64,000 nucleotides of DNA, from the NCBI RefSeq assembly GCF_020667835.1, contig NZ_JAFMPR010000004.1, positions 186,001-250,000 of the forward strand. Reading direction: 5' to 3'. Numbering within the stretch: the stretch's first letter is position 1; each line of letters opens with the position of its first letter. A program made the translations under genes and the position numbers. Of the stretch, positions 51,323 through 59,510 are shown one piece after another. Source of the DNA: Roseibaca sp. Y0-43. Lineage in GTDB: Bacteria > Pseudomonadota > Alphaproteobacteria > Rhodobacterales > Rhodobacteraceae. The notes beneath the pieces are model-generated. The model was given only the letters and a program-made list of their open reading frames with translations. It made no database searches and was not told the DNA's origin.

Positions 51323-51892
51323 ATGCTGAGACTTGTTTACGCCCTTGTCGCGGGCCTGATGCTGACCGGCCCCGCTACCGCCGTGCCGCTTGGCGAGGAC
51401 GGGCTGCACAAGCCCGACTGGTTCGTCGAGACCTTCCGCGACCTGCGCGAGGATCTGGCCGACGCCAATGACCAGGGCAAGCGCCTGTTGCTGATCTTCG
51501 AACAGCGCGGCTGCATCTACTGCACGCGAATGCATGAAGAGGTCTATGTCGACCCGGAAATCGAGCGCCTGTTGAGCGAGGATTTCTATGTCATCCAGAT
51601 GAACCTGTTCGGCAATCTGGAAGTGACCGATTTCGACGGCACCGTCATGGAAGAGCGCGACATGGCGCGGCACTGGGGCGTGGTTTTCACCCCCACCATG
51701 ATCTTCGCCCCAGAGGTCGCGCCCGAATCGGGCGGCCTGCGCGATTCGGCCGTCATGGTCATGCCGGGCGCGTTCGAGCGTGGAAGCACGCGGCTGATGC
51801 TCGAATTCGTTCTGGAGAAGGGCTACGAGGGCGAAGAGCACTTCCAGAAATACGTGGCGCGCCGCCTGGAAGAAATTCGCGCGGCGCAGTAA
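51323..51892 (+). CDS. soxW: Periplasmic thioredoxin SoxW
   Basis: The 189-residue protein has a signal peptide (LVYALVAGLMLTGPATA) and a thioredoxin domain with CIYC at 64-67 in FEQRGCIYCTRMHEEV, plus WGVVFTPTMIF with the cis-proline. It receives electrons from SoxV. Its stop is followed within 5 bases by a perfect FNR box and then a strong hairpin. Confidence 0.9.
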   Translation: MLRLVYALVAGLMLTGPATAVPLGEDGLHKPDWFVETFRDLREDLADANDQGKRLLLIFEQRGCIYCTRMHEEVYVDPEIERLLSEDFYVIQMNLFGNLEVTDFDGTVMEERDMARHWGVVFTPTMIFAPEVAPESGGLRDSAVMVMPGAFERGSTRLMLEFVLEKGYEGEEHFQKYVARRLEEIRAAQ

Positions 51893-51896
51893 CTAT

Positions 51897-51910
51897 TTGA
51901 TCTAAATCAA
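51897..51910. promoter_or_regulatory. Perfect FNR-type box in soxW-soxX region
   Basis: TTGAT-CTAA-ATCAA is an exact match to the FNR/FnrL consensus. It starts 5 bases after the soxW stop and 170 bases before the soxX start. No good -10 hexamer lies at the spacing expected for class II activation, and a hairpin intervenes, so its role is not obvious. Confidence 0.65.
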
Positions 51911-51917
51911 ACTCTCG

Positions 51918-51948
51918 GACCCCATCCTTCAGGCCGAAGGGTGGGGTC
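51918..51948 (+). terminator. Strong hairpin after soxW
   Basis: GACCCCATCCTTC (51918-51930) pairs over 13 bases with GAAGGGTGGGGTC (51936-51948), with one T-G pair and an AGGCC loop. TCACATTGTC follows, a poor U-tract. It probably reduces read-through from soxVW into the soxX operon. Confidence 0.7.
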
Positions 51949-51990
51949 TCACATTGTCTGAAAAGAATATGCAAAAAATCGAATTTTCAT

Positions 51991-52020
51991 TTGCGGCAAC
52001 GGTATTCCTTGGTCTACAGT
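51991..52020 (+). promoter_or_regulatory. Candidate soxX promoter
   Basis: TTGCGG at 51991 and TACAGT at 52015 are 18 bases apart. Immediately upstream lie GAAAAGAAT (51960-51968) and TTTTCA, part of a TGAAAA/TTTTCA dyad (51959-51989), a candidate SoxR operator. Confidence 0.4.
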
Positions 52021-52079
52021 TGCGCCATGGTGAGCTTGGGAGAGCGCCACAAATACACCGCGTGTCTGGGAGGACATCC

Positions 52080-52574
52080 ATGAATTCACGTTTCATCAGC
52101 GCAGCACTGGCCTCGGTCGTCGCCGTTGCAGCTGCGTCCGCATCGGCAGAAGTCAAACCGGCAGATGTTGTCTGGGAAGACGAGATCGCGATCCCGGCGT
52201 CGTTGACCGGCGTTCCGGGTGATCCCGCGAAAGGCGCAGAAGTTCTGTCGTCGCGCTCGCTTGGTAACTGTGTCGCCTGCCATGTCGTGTCGGCAATGCC
52301 CGACGTGGCATTCCAGGGCAATGTCGGCCCGGCGCTGGATGGCGTTGGTGCCCGTTGGTCCGAAGCGGAACTGCGCGGCATCGTTGCAGACGCGAAACGT
52401 GCTTTCCCCGAAAGCCGTATGCCGACCTTCTACGAGGGCGACCCGGCGGCTTTCATTCGCCCCGGCGACGCTTACACGGCGAAAGCCTACAACCCGGAAA
52501 CCTTCTCGACCCTGCTGACCGCTCAGCAGATCGAGGATGTGGTGGCCTACCTGGTCACTCTGACCGAATACTGA
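52080..52574 (+). CDS. soxX: Cytochrome c subunit SoxX
   Basis: SoxX forms with SoxA the c-type cytochrome that oxidatively links thiosulfate to SoxY. The 164-residue product has a signal peptide (ALASVVAVAAASASA), one haem site CVACH at 64-68 and a likely axial Met114 in ESRMPTFYEGD. A GGGAGGAC site precedes ATG 52080. It starts the main sox operon XYZABCDE. Confidence 0.95.
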   Translation: MNSRFISAALASVVAVAAASASAEVKPADVVWEDEIAIPASLTGVPGDPAKGAEVLSSRSLGNCVACHVVSAMPDVAFQGNVGPALDGVGARWSEAELRGIVADAKRAFPESRMPTFYEGDPAAFIRPGDAYTAKAYNPETFSTLLTAQQIEDVVAYLVTLTEY

Positions 52575-52623
52575 GGCGGCTTCGCGCCCCCTCGGCTCCT
52601 GTCCAATTCGAAAGGATGAACTC

Positions 52624-53037
52624 ATGATTACACGACGCGAAACTATGGCCATGGGTCTTGGTGTTGCGACCATCACCCTGCTGCCGATCAGCGCAAACGC
52701 TGCTGCTGACGAAGCGATCGCGGCTTACACCGGTGGTGCAGCCGTCTCTGAGGGTGGCGTGACCATCACCGCCCCGGAAATCGCGGAAAACGGCAACACC
52801 GTTCCGATCTCGGTCGAAGCACCGGGCGCTGCTGAAATCGCGATCTACGCCGACGGCAACCCGACCCCCGGCGTCGCCGTGTTCAAATTCGGCCCGGCTG
52901 CCGGTTCGCACCGCGCATCGACCCGCATCCGCCTGGGCGGCACGCAGGACGTGGTCGCCGTCGCGAAAATGCCCGATGGCAGCTTCCAGCAAGCGGCTGT
53001 TGAAGTGAAGGTTACCATTGGCGGTTGCGGCGGCTAA
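52624..53037 (+). CDS. soxY: Sulfur carrier protein SoxY
   Basis: SoxY carries sulfur intermediates on its C-terminal cysteine. The 137-residue protein has a Tat signal (TRRETMAMGLGVATITLLP) and the exact C-terminal GGCGG carrier arm with Cys135. AAAGGATG precedes the start. SoxYZ is exported folded, consistent with SoxZ lacking its own signal. Confidence 0.97.
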   Translation: MITRRETMAMGLGVATITLLPISANAAADEAIAAYTGGAAVSEGGVTITAPEIAENGNTVPISVEAPGAAEIAIYADGNPTPGVAVFKFGPAAGSHRASTRIRLGGTQDVVAVAKMPDGSFQQAAVEVKVTIGGCGG

Positions 53038-53082
53038 TCCAGCCAGCCCTTCCTTCGCCAACGATATTCTTAGGAGAGACAC

Positions 53083-53409
53083 ATGTCTGACGTTAAACCC
53101 CGCATCCGCCTGCCGCGCTCTGTGAAGGCCGGCCAAGCCGCCGAAGTCAAGACGCTGGTGAGCCATGTCATGGAAACCGGCCTGCGCAAAGACGCCGACG
53201 GCAACACCATCCCGCGCATGATCATCAACCGCTTCACCTGCGAATATGGTGGCGAGATGGTGATCGACATGGCGCTGGAAGGTGCGATTTCCGCGAACCC
53301 CTATGTCGAATTCGACATCATGGTCGGTGAAGCCACCGACGTCGTCTTCACCTGGTACGAAGACGGCGGTGCGGTCTACACGCAAACTGAACAGTTGGCC
53401 TTCGGCTAA
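53083..53409 (+). CDS. soxZ: SoxY partner SoxZ
   Basis: SoxZ forms a dimer with SoxY. The 108-residue protein starts SDVKPRIRLPRSVKAGQAAE, has ETGLRKDADGNTIPRMIINR and ends in VVFTWYEDGGAVYTQTEQ. There is no signal peptide; it is expected to travel with SoxY through Tat. TTAGGAGAGA precedes ATG 53083. Confidence 0.96.
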   Translation: MSDVKPRIRLPRSVKAGQAAEVKTLVSHVMETGLRKDADGNTIPRMIINRFTCEYGGEMVIDMALEGAISANPYVEFDIMVGEATDVVFTWYEDGGAVYTQTEQLAFG

Positions 53410-53448
53410 CATATAATAACGGTCATGCGCCAGTCTGGGAGGAGACGT

Positions 53449-54315
53449 ATGAAGACCTTTACCCTAAGCAAGCTGATGGCCTCTGCGGCAATCTGTGCGG
53501 TCGCGCTTACCGGCGCGGCCAATGCAGACCCGCATCCGGATGCAGAGCTTATCATCGAGGGCGAACTGCAACTGACCACGCGCGCCGAAGCACCGGCGCA
53601 CTTGGACGGTGTTTTGCCCGGGATCTACTCGGGCTGGTTGTTCCGCACCGATGAAACCCGCGCCTTGCAGATGGACGATTTCGACAACCCGGCAATGCTG
53701 GCTGTCGAAGATGGCGAAGCCATGTGGTCGACTGCGGATGGTGCTGCGGGTCAGTCCTGCGCGGATTGCCATGGCGACGCGTCTGAAAGCATGAAGGGCG
53801 TGCGCGCTTCCATGCCCAAGGTCAACGAAAACGGCGACCTGTGGTCCATGGAAGACTACGTCAACAACTGCCGGACCACCCGGATGGAGGCTGACGCCTG
53901 GGGTTGGAACAGCGGTGACATGCGCAACATGACCTCTTATATCTCGATGCAGTCGCGCGGGATGCCGGTGAATGTTGCCATCGACGGCCCCGCGGCCCCG
54001 TTCTGGGAGCGCGGCAAGGAGATGTATTACACTCGCTATGGTCAGCTTGAGCTGTCCTGCGCCAACTGCCACGAAGACAGCTGGGGCCTGATGATCCGTG
54101 CGGACCACCTGAGCCAAGGCCAGATCAACGGCTTCCCGACCTACCGTCTGAAGAACGCCGGCATGGTGTCGATCCACAACCGCTTCCGCGGCTGTATCCG
54201 CGACACGCGCGCCGAGTCCTTCGCGATGGGCTCGCAGGAGTTCCGCGAGCTGGAGCTCTATGTCGCATCGCGCGGCAACGGCCTGTCGGTCGAAGGCGTG
54301 TCGGTTCGCCAGTAA
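53449..54315 (+). CDS. soxA: Dihaem cytochrome c subunit SoxA
   Basis: SoxA is the catalytic partner of SoxX. The 288-residue protein has a signal peptide (MASAAICAVALTGAANA), two CxxCH sites (CADCH 104-108 and CANCH 204-208), Cys141 as a likely axial ligand, and Cys249 in FRGCIRDTR, the active-site cysteine that is persulfurated in characterised SoxA. It is thus the dihaem type. GGGAGGAG precedes ATG 53449. Confidence 0.96.
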   Translation: MKTFTLSKLMASAAICAVALTGAANADPHPDAELIIEGELQLTTRAEAPAHLDGVLPGIYSGWLFRTDETRALQMDDFDNPAMLAVEDGEAMWSTADGAAGQSCADCHGDASESMKGVRASMPKVNENGDLWSMEDYVNNCRTTRMEADAWGWNSGDMRNMTSYISMQSRGMPVNVAIDGPAAPFWERGKEMYYTRYGQLELSCANCHEDSWGLMIRADHLSQGQINGFPTYRLKNAGMVSIHNRFRGCIRDTRAESFAMGSQEFRELELYVASRGNGLSVEGVSVRQ

Positions 54316-54452
54316 CCTAATCTGGGGCGCGCGGTTCATACCGTGCGCCCTTGTCCCCGGCAGAATTTTTTTCGGCCAACAATATTCACACCTATGAAGA
54401 TTGGCATGTAGCGCGCCTCCCCGCGCTGTCTGTGTCACAGGAGAAACCTCTG

Positions 54453-56147
54453 ATGATTTCCAGGCGCGAATTCCTGCAAGCCTCTGTCGCGGCTTCTGCG
54501 CTTTACGGCATTTCCGGTTATGGAAACTGGGGCAAGCTGGCTGCACAGCAGGCGCTGACCCAGGATGATCTGCTGAAATTCGACACGTTCGGAAATCTGT
54601 CGATCGTCCACATCACCGACATCCATGCGCATATGAAGCCGATCTGGTTCCGTGAACCGGAATGGAACGTGGGCGTGGGCGATGTGAAGGGCAAGCCGCC
54701 GCATGTGGTCGGCAAAGACTTCATCGAAATGTTCAACCTCAAGCCCGGCTCGCCCGAGGCCTATGCGCTGACCTACGAAGATTTCGTGTCGCTCGGCAAA
54801 GCCTATGGCCGCATGGGCGGCATGGACCGCGTGGCGACCGTTGTGAAAGCGATCAAGGCGGACCGTCCCGACGCGATCCTGCTGGATGGCGGCGATACGT
54901 GGCACGGCTCGATGACCAGCTATTTGACCAAGGGTCAGGACGTGGTCAACGTGATGAACGCGCTGGGTGTTGACGCGATGACCAGCCATTGGGAATGGAC
55001 CTTCGGCACCGACCGCGTGATGGAAATCGTCGAAGGGCTGCCCTTCCCGTTCCTCGGTCAGAACATTTTCGATTCCGAGTGGGACGAGCCCGCCGAATTC
55101 CCCGATTACACCTGGTTCGAGCGCGGTGGCGCGAAGGTGGCCGTGATCGGTCAGGCCTTCCCCTACATGCCGATTGCGAACCCCGGTTGGATGTTCCCGG
55201 AATTCAGCTTCGGCATCCGTGACGAGCGGATGCAGGAAATGGTGGATGAAGTGCGCGCACAAGGGGCTGATCTGGTCGTCGTGCTGTCGCATAATGGCTT
55301 CGACGTGGACCGCCAAATGGCTGGTCGCGTTTCCGGCATCGACGTTATTCTGACCGGCCACACCCATGACGCGCTGCCAGAACCGGTGATCGTGGGTGAA
55401 ACCCTGCTGATTGCCAGCGGCAGCCACGGCAAATTCGTGACGCGTCTGGACCTGGACGTGCGTGACGGCCGCATGATGGGCTTCCGCAGCAAGCTGATCC
55501 CGATCTTCTCGGATGTCATCACGCCCGATCCCGAGATGGCCAGCCTGATCGACGCAGAGCGCGCGCCGTTCAAGGACCAGCTGGAAGAGGTCATCGGCCA
55601 TACCGACAGCCTGCTCTACCGTCGTGGCAACTTCAACGGCACCTGGGACGACCTGATCTGTGACGCGATCATGACCGAGCGCGACACCGAGATCGCCATG
55701 TCTCCGGGCGTGCGCTGGGGCGCCAGCCTGATGCCGGGCGATGCGATCACCCGCGAGGACATCCATTCGGTCACGACCATGACCTATGGCCAGTGCTACC
55801 GGACCGAGATGACGGGCGAGTTCCTGAAGGTCGTTCTGGAAGACGTGGCCGACAACCTGTTCAACCCGGACCCCTATTTCCAGCAGGGCGGGGACATGGT
55901 TCGCATGGGTGGCCTTGGCTACAAGATCGACATCTCCAAGCCGATTGGCGAGCGCATCTCGAACATGACGCTGCTGTCGACCGGCGATGCAATCGACCCG
56001 GCCCGCACTTACACCGTAGGCGGTTGGGCCAGCGTGAACGAGGGAACCGAAGGCCCGATGATCTGGGATGTGGTCGAAGCCCATATCCGCAAGATCGAAC
56101 GTGTGTCCCTGACGCCGAACACTTCTGTCGAAGTGACGGGCCTCTAA
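54453..56147 (+). CDS. soxB: Sulfate thiol esterase SoxB
   Basis: SoxB hydrolyses the SoxY-bound sulfonate to release sulfate. The 564-residue protein of the calcineurin-like/5'-nucleotidase family has a Tat signal (SRREFLQASVAASALYG), the dimanganese ligands in HITDIHAHMKP, LDGGDTWHGS, LSHNGFD and TGHTHDALP, and a C-terminal nucleotidase-type domain. CAGGAG precedes ATG 54453. A 137-base gap from soxA holds no clear signal. Confidence 0.96.
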   Translation: MISRREFLQASVAASALYGISGYGNWGKLAAQQALTQDDLLKFDTFGNLSIVHITDIHAHMKPIWFREPEWNVGVGDVKGKPPHVVGKDFIEMFNLKPGSPEAYALTYEDFVSLGKAYGRMGGMDRVATVVKAIKADRPDAILLDGGDTWHGSMTSYLTKGQDVVNVMNALGVDAMTSHWEWTFGTDRVMEIVEGLPFPFLGQNIFDSEWDEPAEFPDYTWFERGGAKVAVIGQAFPYMPIANPGWMFPEFSFGIRDERMQEMVDEVRAQGADLVVVLSHNGFDVDRQMAGRVSGIDVILTGHTHDALPEPVIVGETLLIASGSHGKFVTRLDLDVRDGRMMGFRSKLIPIFSDVITPDPEMASLIDAERAPFKDQLEEVIGHTDSLLYRRGNFNGTWDDLICDAIMTERDTEIAMSPGVRWGASLMPGDAITREDIHSVTTMTYGQCYRTEMTGEFLKVVLEDVADNLFNPDPYFQQGGDMVRMGGLGYKIDISKPIGERISNMTLLSTGDAIDPARTYTVGGWASVNEGTEGPMIWDVVEAHIRKIERVSLTPNTSVEVTGL

Positions 56148-56201
56148 TACATCAACCCGGGTGGGCGCCAGCCCACCCAGTCCAGCAAAAGGAACTACGT
56201 C

Positions 56202-57491
56202 ATGACCGACCAGTCGAATGACGCGCCCCGCAAGGCCGGTGGTGCCAGCCGCCGCGATTTCCTGCGCACCGCAGGGCTTGCTGCGGGGGGCGCTGCTCTT
56301 GCCGCCACGGGCGCACGGGCCAATACGCCCGACCCGTTGATTACCGAAATCCAGCCTTACGCGTCCTTCACCGGCGAAGCCGTGGATGCCACGCCCTATG
56401 GGATGCCGATCCATTTCGAGGAACATGTCGTTCGTCGCAACGTGGAATGGCTGACGGCTGACCCGATCAGCTCGATCAACTTCACGCCGATCCATGCGCT
56501 GGATGGCACGATCACGCCGCAGGGTTGCGCGTTCGAGCGTCACCATTCCGGCGCGATCGAGATGAGCAAGCAGGAATACCGCCTGATGATCAACGGCCTC
56601 GTTGATCGCCCGCTGGTCTTTACCTTTGCCGACCTGATGCGGATGCCGCGCGAAAGCCGCGTTGCGTTCTGTGAATGCGCTGCAAACAGTGGCATGGAAT
56701 GGGGCGGCGCGCAGCTGAACGGCGCGCAGTTCACCCACGGCATGATCCACAACATGGAATATATCGGCGTCCCGCTGCGCGTGTTGCTGGAAGAGGCCGG
56801 TGTCCAGCCCGAAGGCAAATGGGTCTATGTCGAAGGCCATGATGCCAGCTCGAACGGTCGGTCTATCCCGCTGGAAAAAGCCATGGATGACTGCCTTGTC
56901 GCCTTCTACGCCAACGGCGAGGCGCTGCGCATGGAACATGGCTACCCGGTCCGCCTGATTGTGCCGGGTTGGGAAGGCAACATGTGGGTCAAGTGGCTGC
57001 GCCGCATCGCGGTCTACCACGCAGCCGTTGAAAGCCGCGAAGAGACCAGCAAATACACTGACCTGCTGGCCAACGGCACCGCGCGCAAGTGGACCTGGGA
57101 GATGGACGCGAAATCCGTCATCACCGCGCCCTCGCCGCAAGTGCCCGCCAGCCATGGCCCCGGCCCGATGGTCATCACCGGTCTGGCATGGTCCGGCCGC
57201 GGCAAGATCACCCGCGTGGACGTGTCCATGGACGGCGGTGTGAACTGGGTCGAAGCCCGCATCGCCGGCGAGCCTCAGTCGATGGCGCTGACCCGCTTCT
57301 ATGTCGACCATGTCTGGGACGGCAAGCCGATGCTGCTGCAATCGCGCGCAGTCGATGAGACCGGCTATGTCCAGCCCACCAAGGACCAGCTGCGCGCTGT
57401 GCGCGGTCTGCAATCCGTCTACCACAACAACGGCATCCAGACCTGGCATGTCAACGAGAATGGGGAAGCTGAAAATGTCGAAGTGTCGTAA
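56202..57491 (+). CDS. soxC: Sulfane dehydrogenase molybdenum subunit SoxC
   Basis: SoxC with SoxD oxidises the sulfane sulfur still bound to SoxY, giving full oxidation to sulfate. The 429-residue protein of the sulfite oxidase family has a Tat signal (SRRDFLRTAGLAAGG), the Mo-coordinating cysteine in VAFCECAANSGMEW, GMIHNMEYIGVPLRVLLEEA and a C-terminal dimerisation domain with ITRVDVSMDGGVNWVEA. It overlaps soxD by 17 bases. Confidence 0.96.
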   Translation: MTDQSNDAPRKAGGASRRDFLRTAGLAAGGAALAATGARANTPDPLITEIQPYASFTGEAVDATPYGMPIHFEEHVVRRNVEWLTADPISSINFTPIHALDGTITPQGCAFERHHSGAIEMSKQEYRLMINGLVDRPLVFTFADLMRMPRESRVAFCECAANSGMEWGGAQLNGAQFTHGMIHNMEYIGVPLRVLLEEAGVQPEGKWVYVEGHDASSNGRSIPLEKAMDDCLVAFYANGEALRMEHGYPVRLIVPGWEGNMWVKWLRRIAVYHAAVESREETSKYTDLLANGTARKWTWEMDAKSVITAPSPQVPASHGPGPMVITGLAWSGRGKITRVDVSMDGGVNWVEARIAGEPQSMALTRFYVDHVWDGKPMLLQSRAVDETGYVQPTKDQLRAVRGLQSVYHNNGIQTWHVNENGEAENVEVS

Positions 57492-58575
57492 TCTGATCGC
57501 TACCACGGCGCTTGCAACCTTGCTGGCCGCCCCCGGTTTCGCGCAGGAACTGGGCCTCGGCCGCCCGGCGCTGCCCGAAGAAATCGACGCGTGGGACGTG
57601 GCCGTCCTGCCCGATGGCACCGGCCTGCCGGTCGGCAGCGGCGACGTCTATGACGGCGAGGAAGCTTGGATCAACAACTGTGCGGCGTGCCACGGCGATT
57701 TCGCTGAAGGCGCTGGCGCATGGCCGGTAATCGCAGGCGGGCAGGGCACGCTGACCAACCCGCGCCCGGTCAAGACGGTTGGCTCTTACTGGCCCTATCT
57801 GTCGACGGTCTTCGATTATGTGCACCGCTCCATGCCTTTCGGCGCGGCACAGATCCTGACCTATGACGAGACCTATGCCATCGTCGCGTATATCCTCTAC
57901 TCGAACCAGATCGTCGAAGATGATTTCGTGCTGAGCAACGAGAACTTCACCGAAGTTGTCATGCCCAACGCGGATGGTTTCATCGTCGATGACCGGGTCG
58001 AGACTGAGTTCCCGCTGTTCGTGACCGAGCCTTGCATGAGCAACTGCTCTGACCCGGTCGAGATCAGCAAGCGCGCGAGCGACATCGCCGTGACCCCGCC
58101 CTTCCCGCGTCTGCTGCTGGATGGCACTGTGGTCGAACCCGGCGAGATGGTCGAGGAAGCGTCGATGGATGCCGGCACCGCAACCGATGCCGCTCCGGTC
58201 GAGGAAGCTGCCGCCGAACCCGCTGCCGAAGAAGTGCAGGTCGCAAGCCTTGACCCCGCACTGGTCGAAGCTGGCGAAAGCGCCTTCCGTCAGTGCCGGT
58301 CCTGCCACCAGGTCGGCGACGGTGCCCGCAACGGTACCGGCCCGATGCTGAACGGCGTCGTCGGTCGTGCATCGGGGGCTGTCGAGGGCTTCCGCTACTC
58401 GCCCGCCTTCACCGAAAAGGCAGAATCGGGCCATGTCTGGACCCCGGAGTCGTTGGACGCATTCCTCGAGAACCCCTCGGACTACATCCCGCGCAACCGG
58501 ATGGCATTCCGGGGCGTTCGGGACGCGGATGAGCGTGCGGCATTGATTGCCTACCTCACCTCGCACTCGAACTGA
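57475..58575 (+). CDS. soxD: Sulfane dehydrogenase dihaem cytochrome SoxD
   Basis: SoxD is the electron-accepting partner of SoxC. The 366-residue protein has a signal peptide (LIATTALATLLAAPGFA) and two cytochrome c domains: CAACH at 69-73 and CRSCH at 274-278, joined by an Ala/Glu-rich linker (about residues 225-255). An extra cysteine pair (CMSNC, 187-191) lies between the domains. The start ATG 57475 lies inside the soxC 3' end, preceded by GGGGAAG; ATG 57460 is an alternative. Confidence 0.94.
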   Translation: MSKCRNLIATTALATLLAAPGFAQELGLGRPALPEEIDAWDVAVLPDGTGLPVGSGDVYDGEEAWINNCAACHGDFAEGAGAWPVIAGGQGTLTNPRPVKTVGSYWPYLSTVFDYVHRSMPFGAAQILTYDETYAIVAYILYSNQIVEDDFVLSNENFTEVVMPNADGFIVDDRVETEFPLFVTEPCMSNCSDPVEISKRASDIAVTPPFPRLLLDGTVVEPGEMVEEASMDAGTATDAAPVEEAAAEPAAEEVQVASLDPALVEAGESAFRQCRSCHQVGDGARNGTGPMLNGVVGRASGAVEGFRYSPAFTEKAESGHVWTPESLDAFLENPSDYIPRNRMAFRGVRDADERAALIAYLTSHSN

Positions 58576-58585
58576 GCGGGATCTG

Positions 58586-59305
58586 ATGAAGGGTTTTATC
58601 CTTTCCTCCACCCTCTGCATCGGGGCCATGCTGGCCCCGATCGCATCCTTCGCGCAGGCGATCGCCATCGGGGATCCCGAATCCGGCGCGGAAGTATACC
58701 GTCGTGAATGTGCCAGTTGTCACCAGATTGGCGAAGGGGCGGCGCATCGCATCGGCCCGCAACTGAACCACATTTTCGACCGCGGCGCGGCCAGCCACGA
58801 CGATTTTCGGTACTCCGATGCCTTGGCTCGGCAGGGTCGCGATGGTCTGGTTTGGGATTTGGCGCGTCTGCACGCCTATATCGAGAACCCCCGCGCCCTG
58901 GTGTCGGGCACGCGCATGTCCTATCGTGGCCTTGGCGACGAAGACCGCCGCGCCGACCTGATCGCCTATCTGCGGGTATTTTCGGACCAACCGCAAAACA
59001 TCCCCGAAGCCGCACCGACCGCCATCCGGCCAGAGGTCGAGCTTTCGCCAGAGATCCTCGCGATCGTGGGTGATGTCGAATACGGCGAATATCTCAGCCA
59101 GGAATGCACCACCTGCCACCAGCGCAGCGGTGCGAACGAGGGGATACCCGGCATTGTAGGCTGGCCTGAAGATGACTTCGTCGTCGCCATGCACGCCTAC
59201 AAGGAAAAGCTACGCCCGCATGAGGTGATGCGCTCTGTCGCGTCGCGTCTGGGCGACGAAGAGATCGCGGCACTCGCGGCCTATTTTGCGGCGCTTGACG
59301 AATAA
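58586..59305 (+). CDS. soxE: Dihaem cytochrome c SoxE
   Basis: SoxE is the cytochrome partner of the SoxF flavoprotein. The 239-residue protein has a signal peptide (LCIGAMLAPIASFAQ), an N-terminal class I domain with CASCH (42-46) and axial Met in GTRMSYRG, and a C-terminal domain with CTTCH (174-178). It follows soxD by 10 bases and is separated from soxF by a 205-base region with a hairpin. Confidence 0.9.
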   Translation: MKGFILSSTLCIGAMLAPIASFAQAIAIGDPESGAEVYRRECASCHQIGEGAAHRIGPQLNHIFDRGAASHDDFRYSDALARQGRDGLVWDLARLHAYIENPRALVSGTRMSYRGLGDEDRRADLIAYLRVFSDQPQNIPEAAPTAIRPEVELSPEILAIVGDVEYGEYLSQECTTCHQRSGANEGIPGIVGWPEDDFVVAMHAYKEKLRPHEVMRSVASRLGDEEIAALAAYFAALDE

Positions 59306-59310
59306 GGATA

Positions 59311-59338
59311 ACGGTCCGCAATATCGGTTGCGGGCCGT
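59311..59338 (+). terminator. Hairpin between soxE and soxF
   Basis: ACGGTCCGCAA (59311-59321) pairs with TTGCGGGCCGT (59328-59338), 11 pairs with one wobble, then TTGGCC. Weak U-tract; likely a partial terminator that lowers soxF expression. The rest of the 205-base gap shows a GGGAGAG site before soxF and nothing else clear. Confidence 0.5.
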
Positions 59339-59510
59339 TTGGCCGTTTCGAGGGAGACGCGCGGCCACCCAGACTTGTCCCACGCTCTACGCCCTGCGTG
59401 GGAACATGACCCGTCCGATAGTGCGCCATTGGCGTCGAGGAGGCTGGACGGCGGGGGAACTCGGGCGCAAATTCGCCTTCATCCAAGGCGAGACATGGGA
59501 GAGAGTATCA

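Noticed and set aside
54435-57620. 1061-codon open frame antisense to soxB and soxC
   Set aside because: Both sense genes have complete motifs. The antisense product is low-complexity and has no ribosome-binding site or family match.
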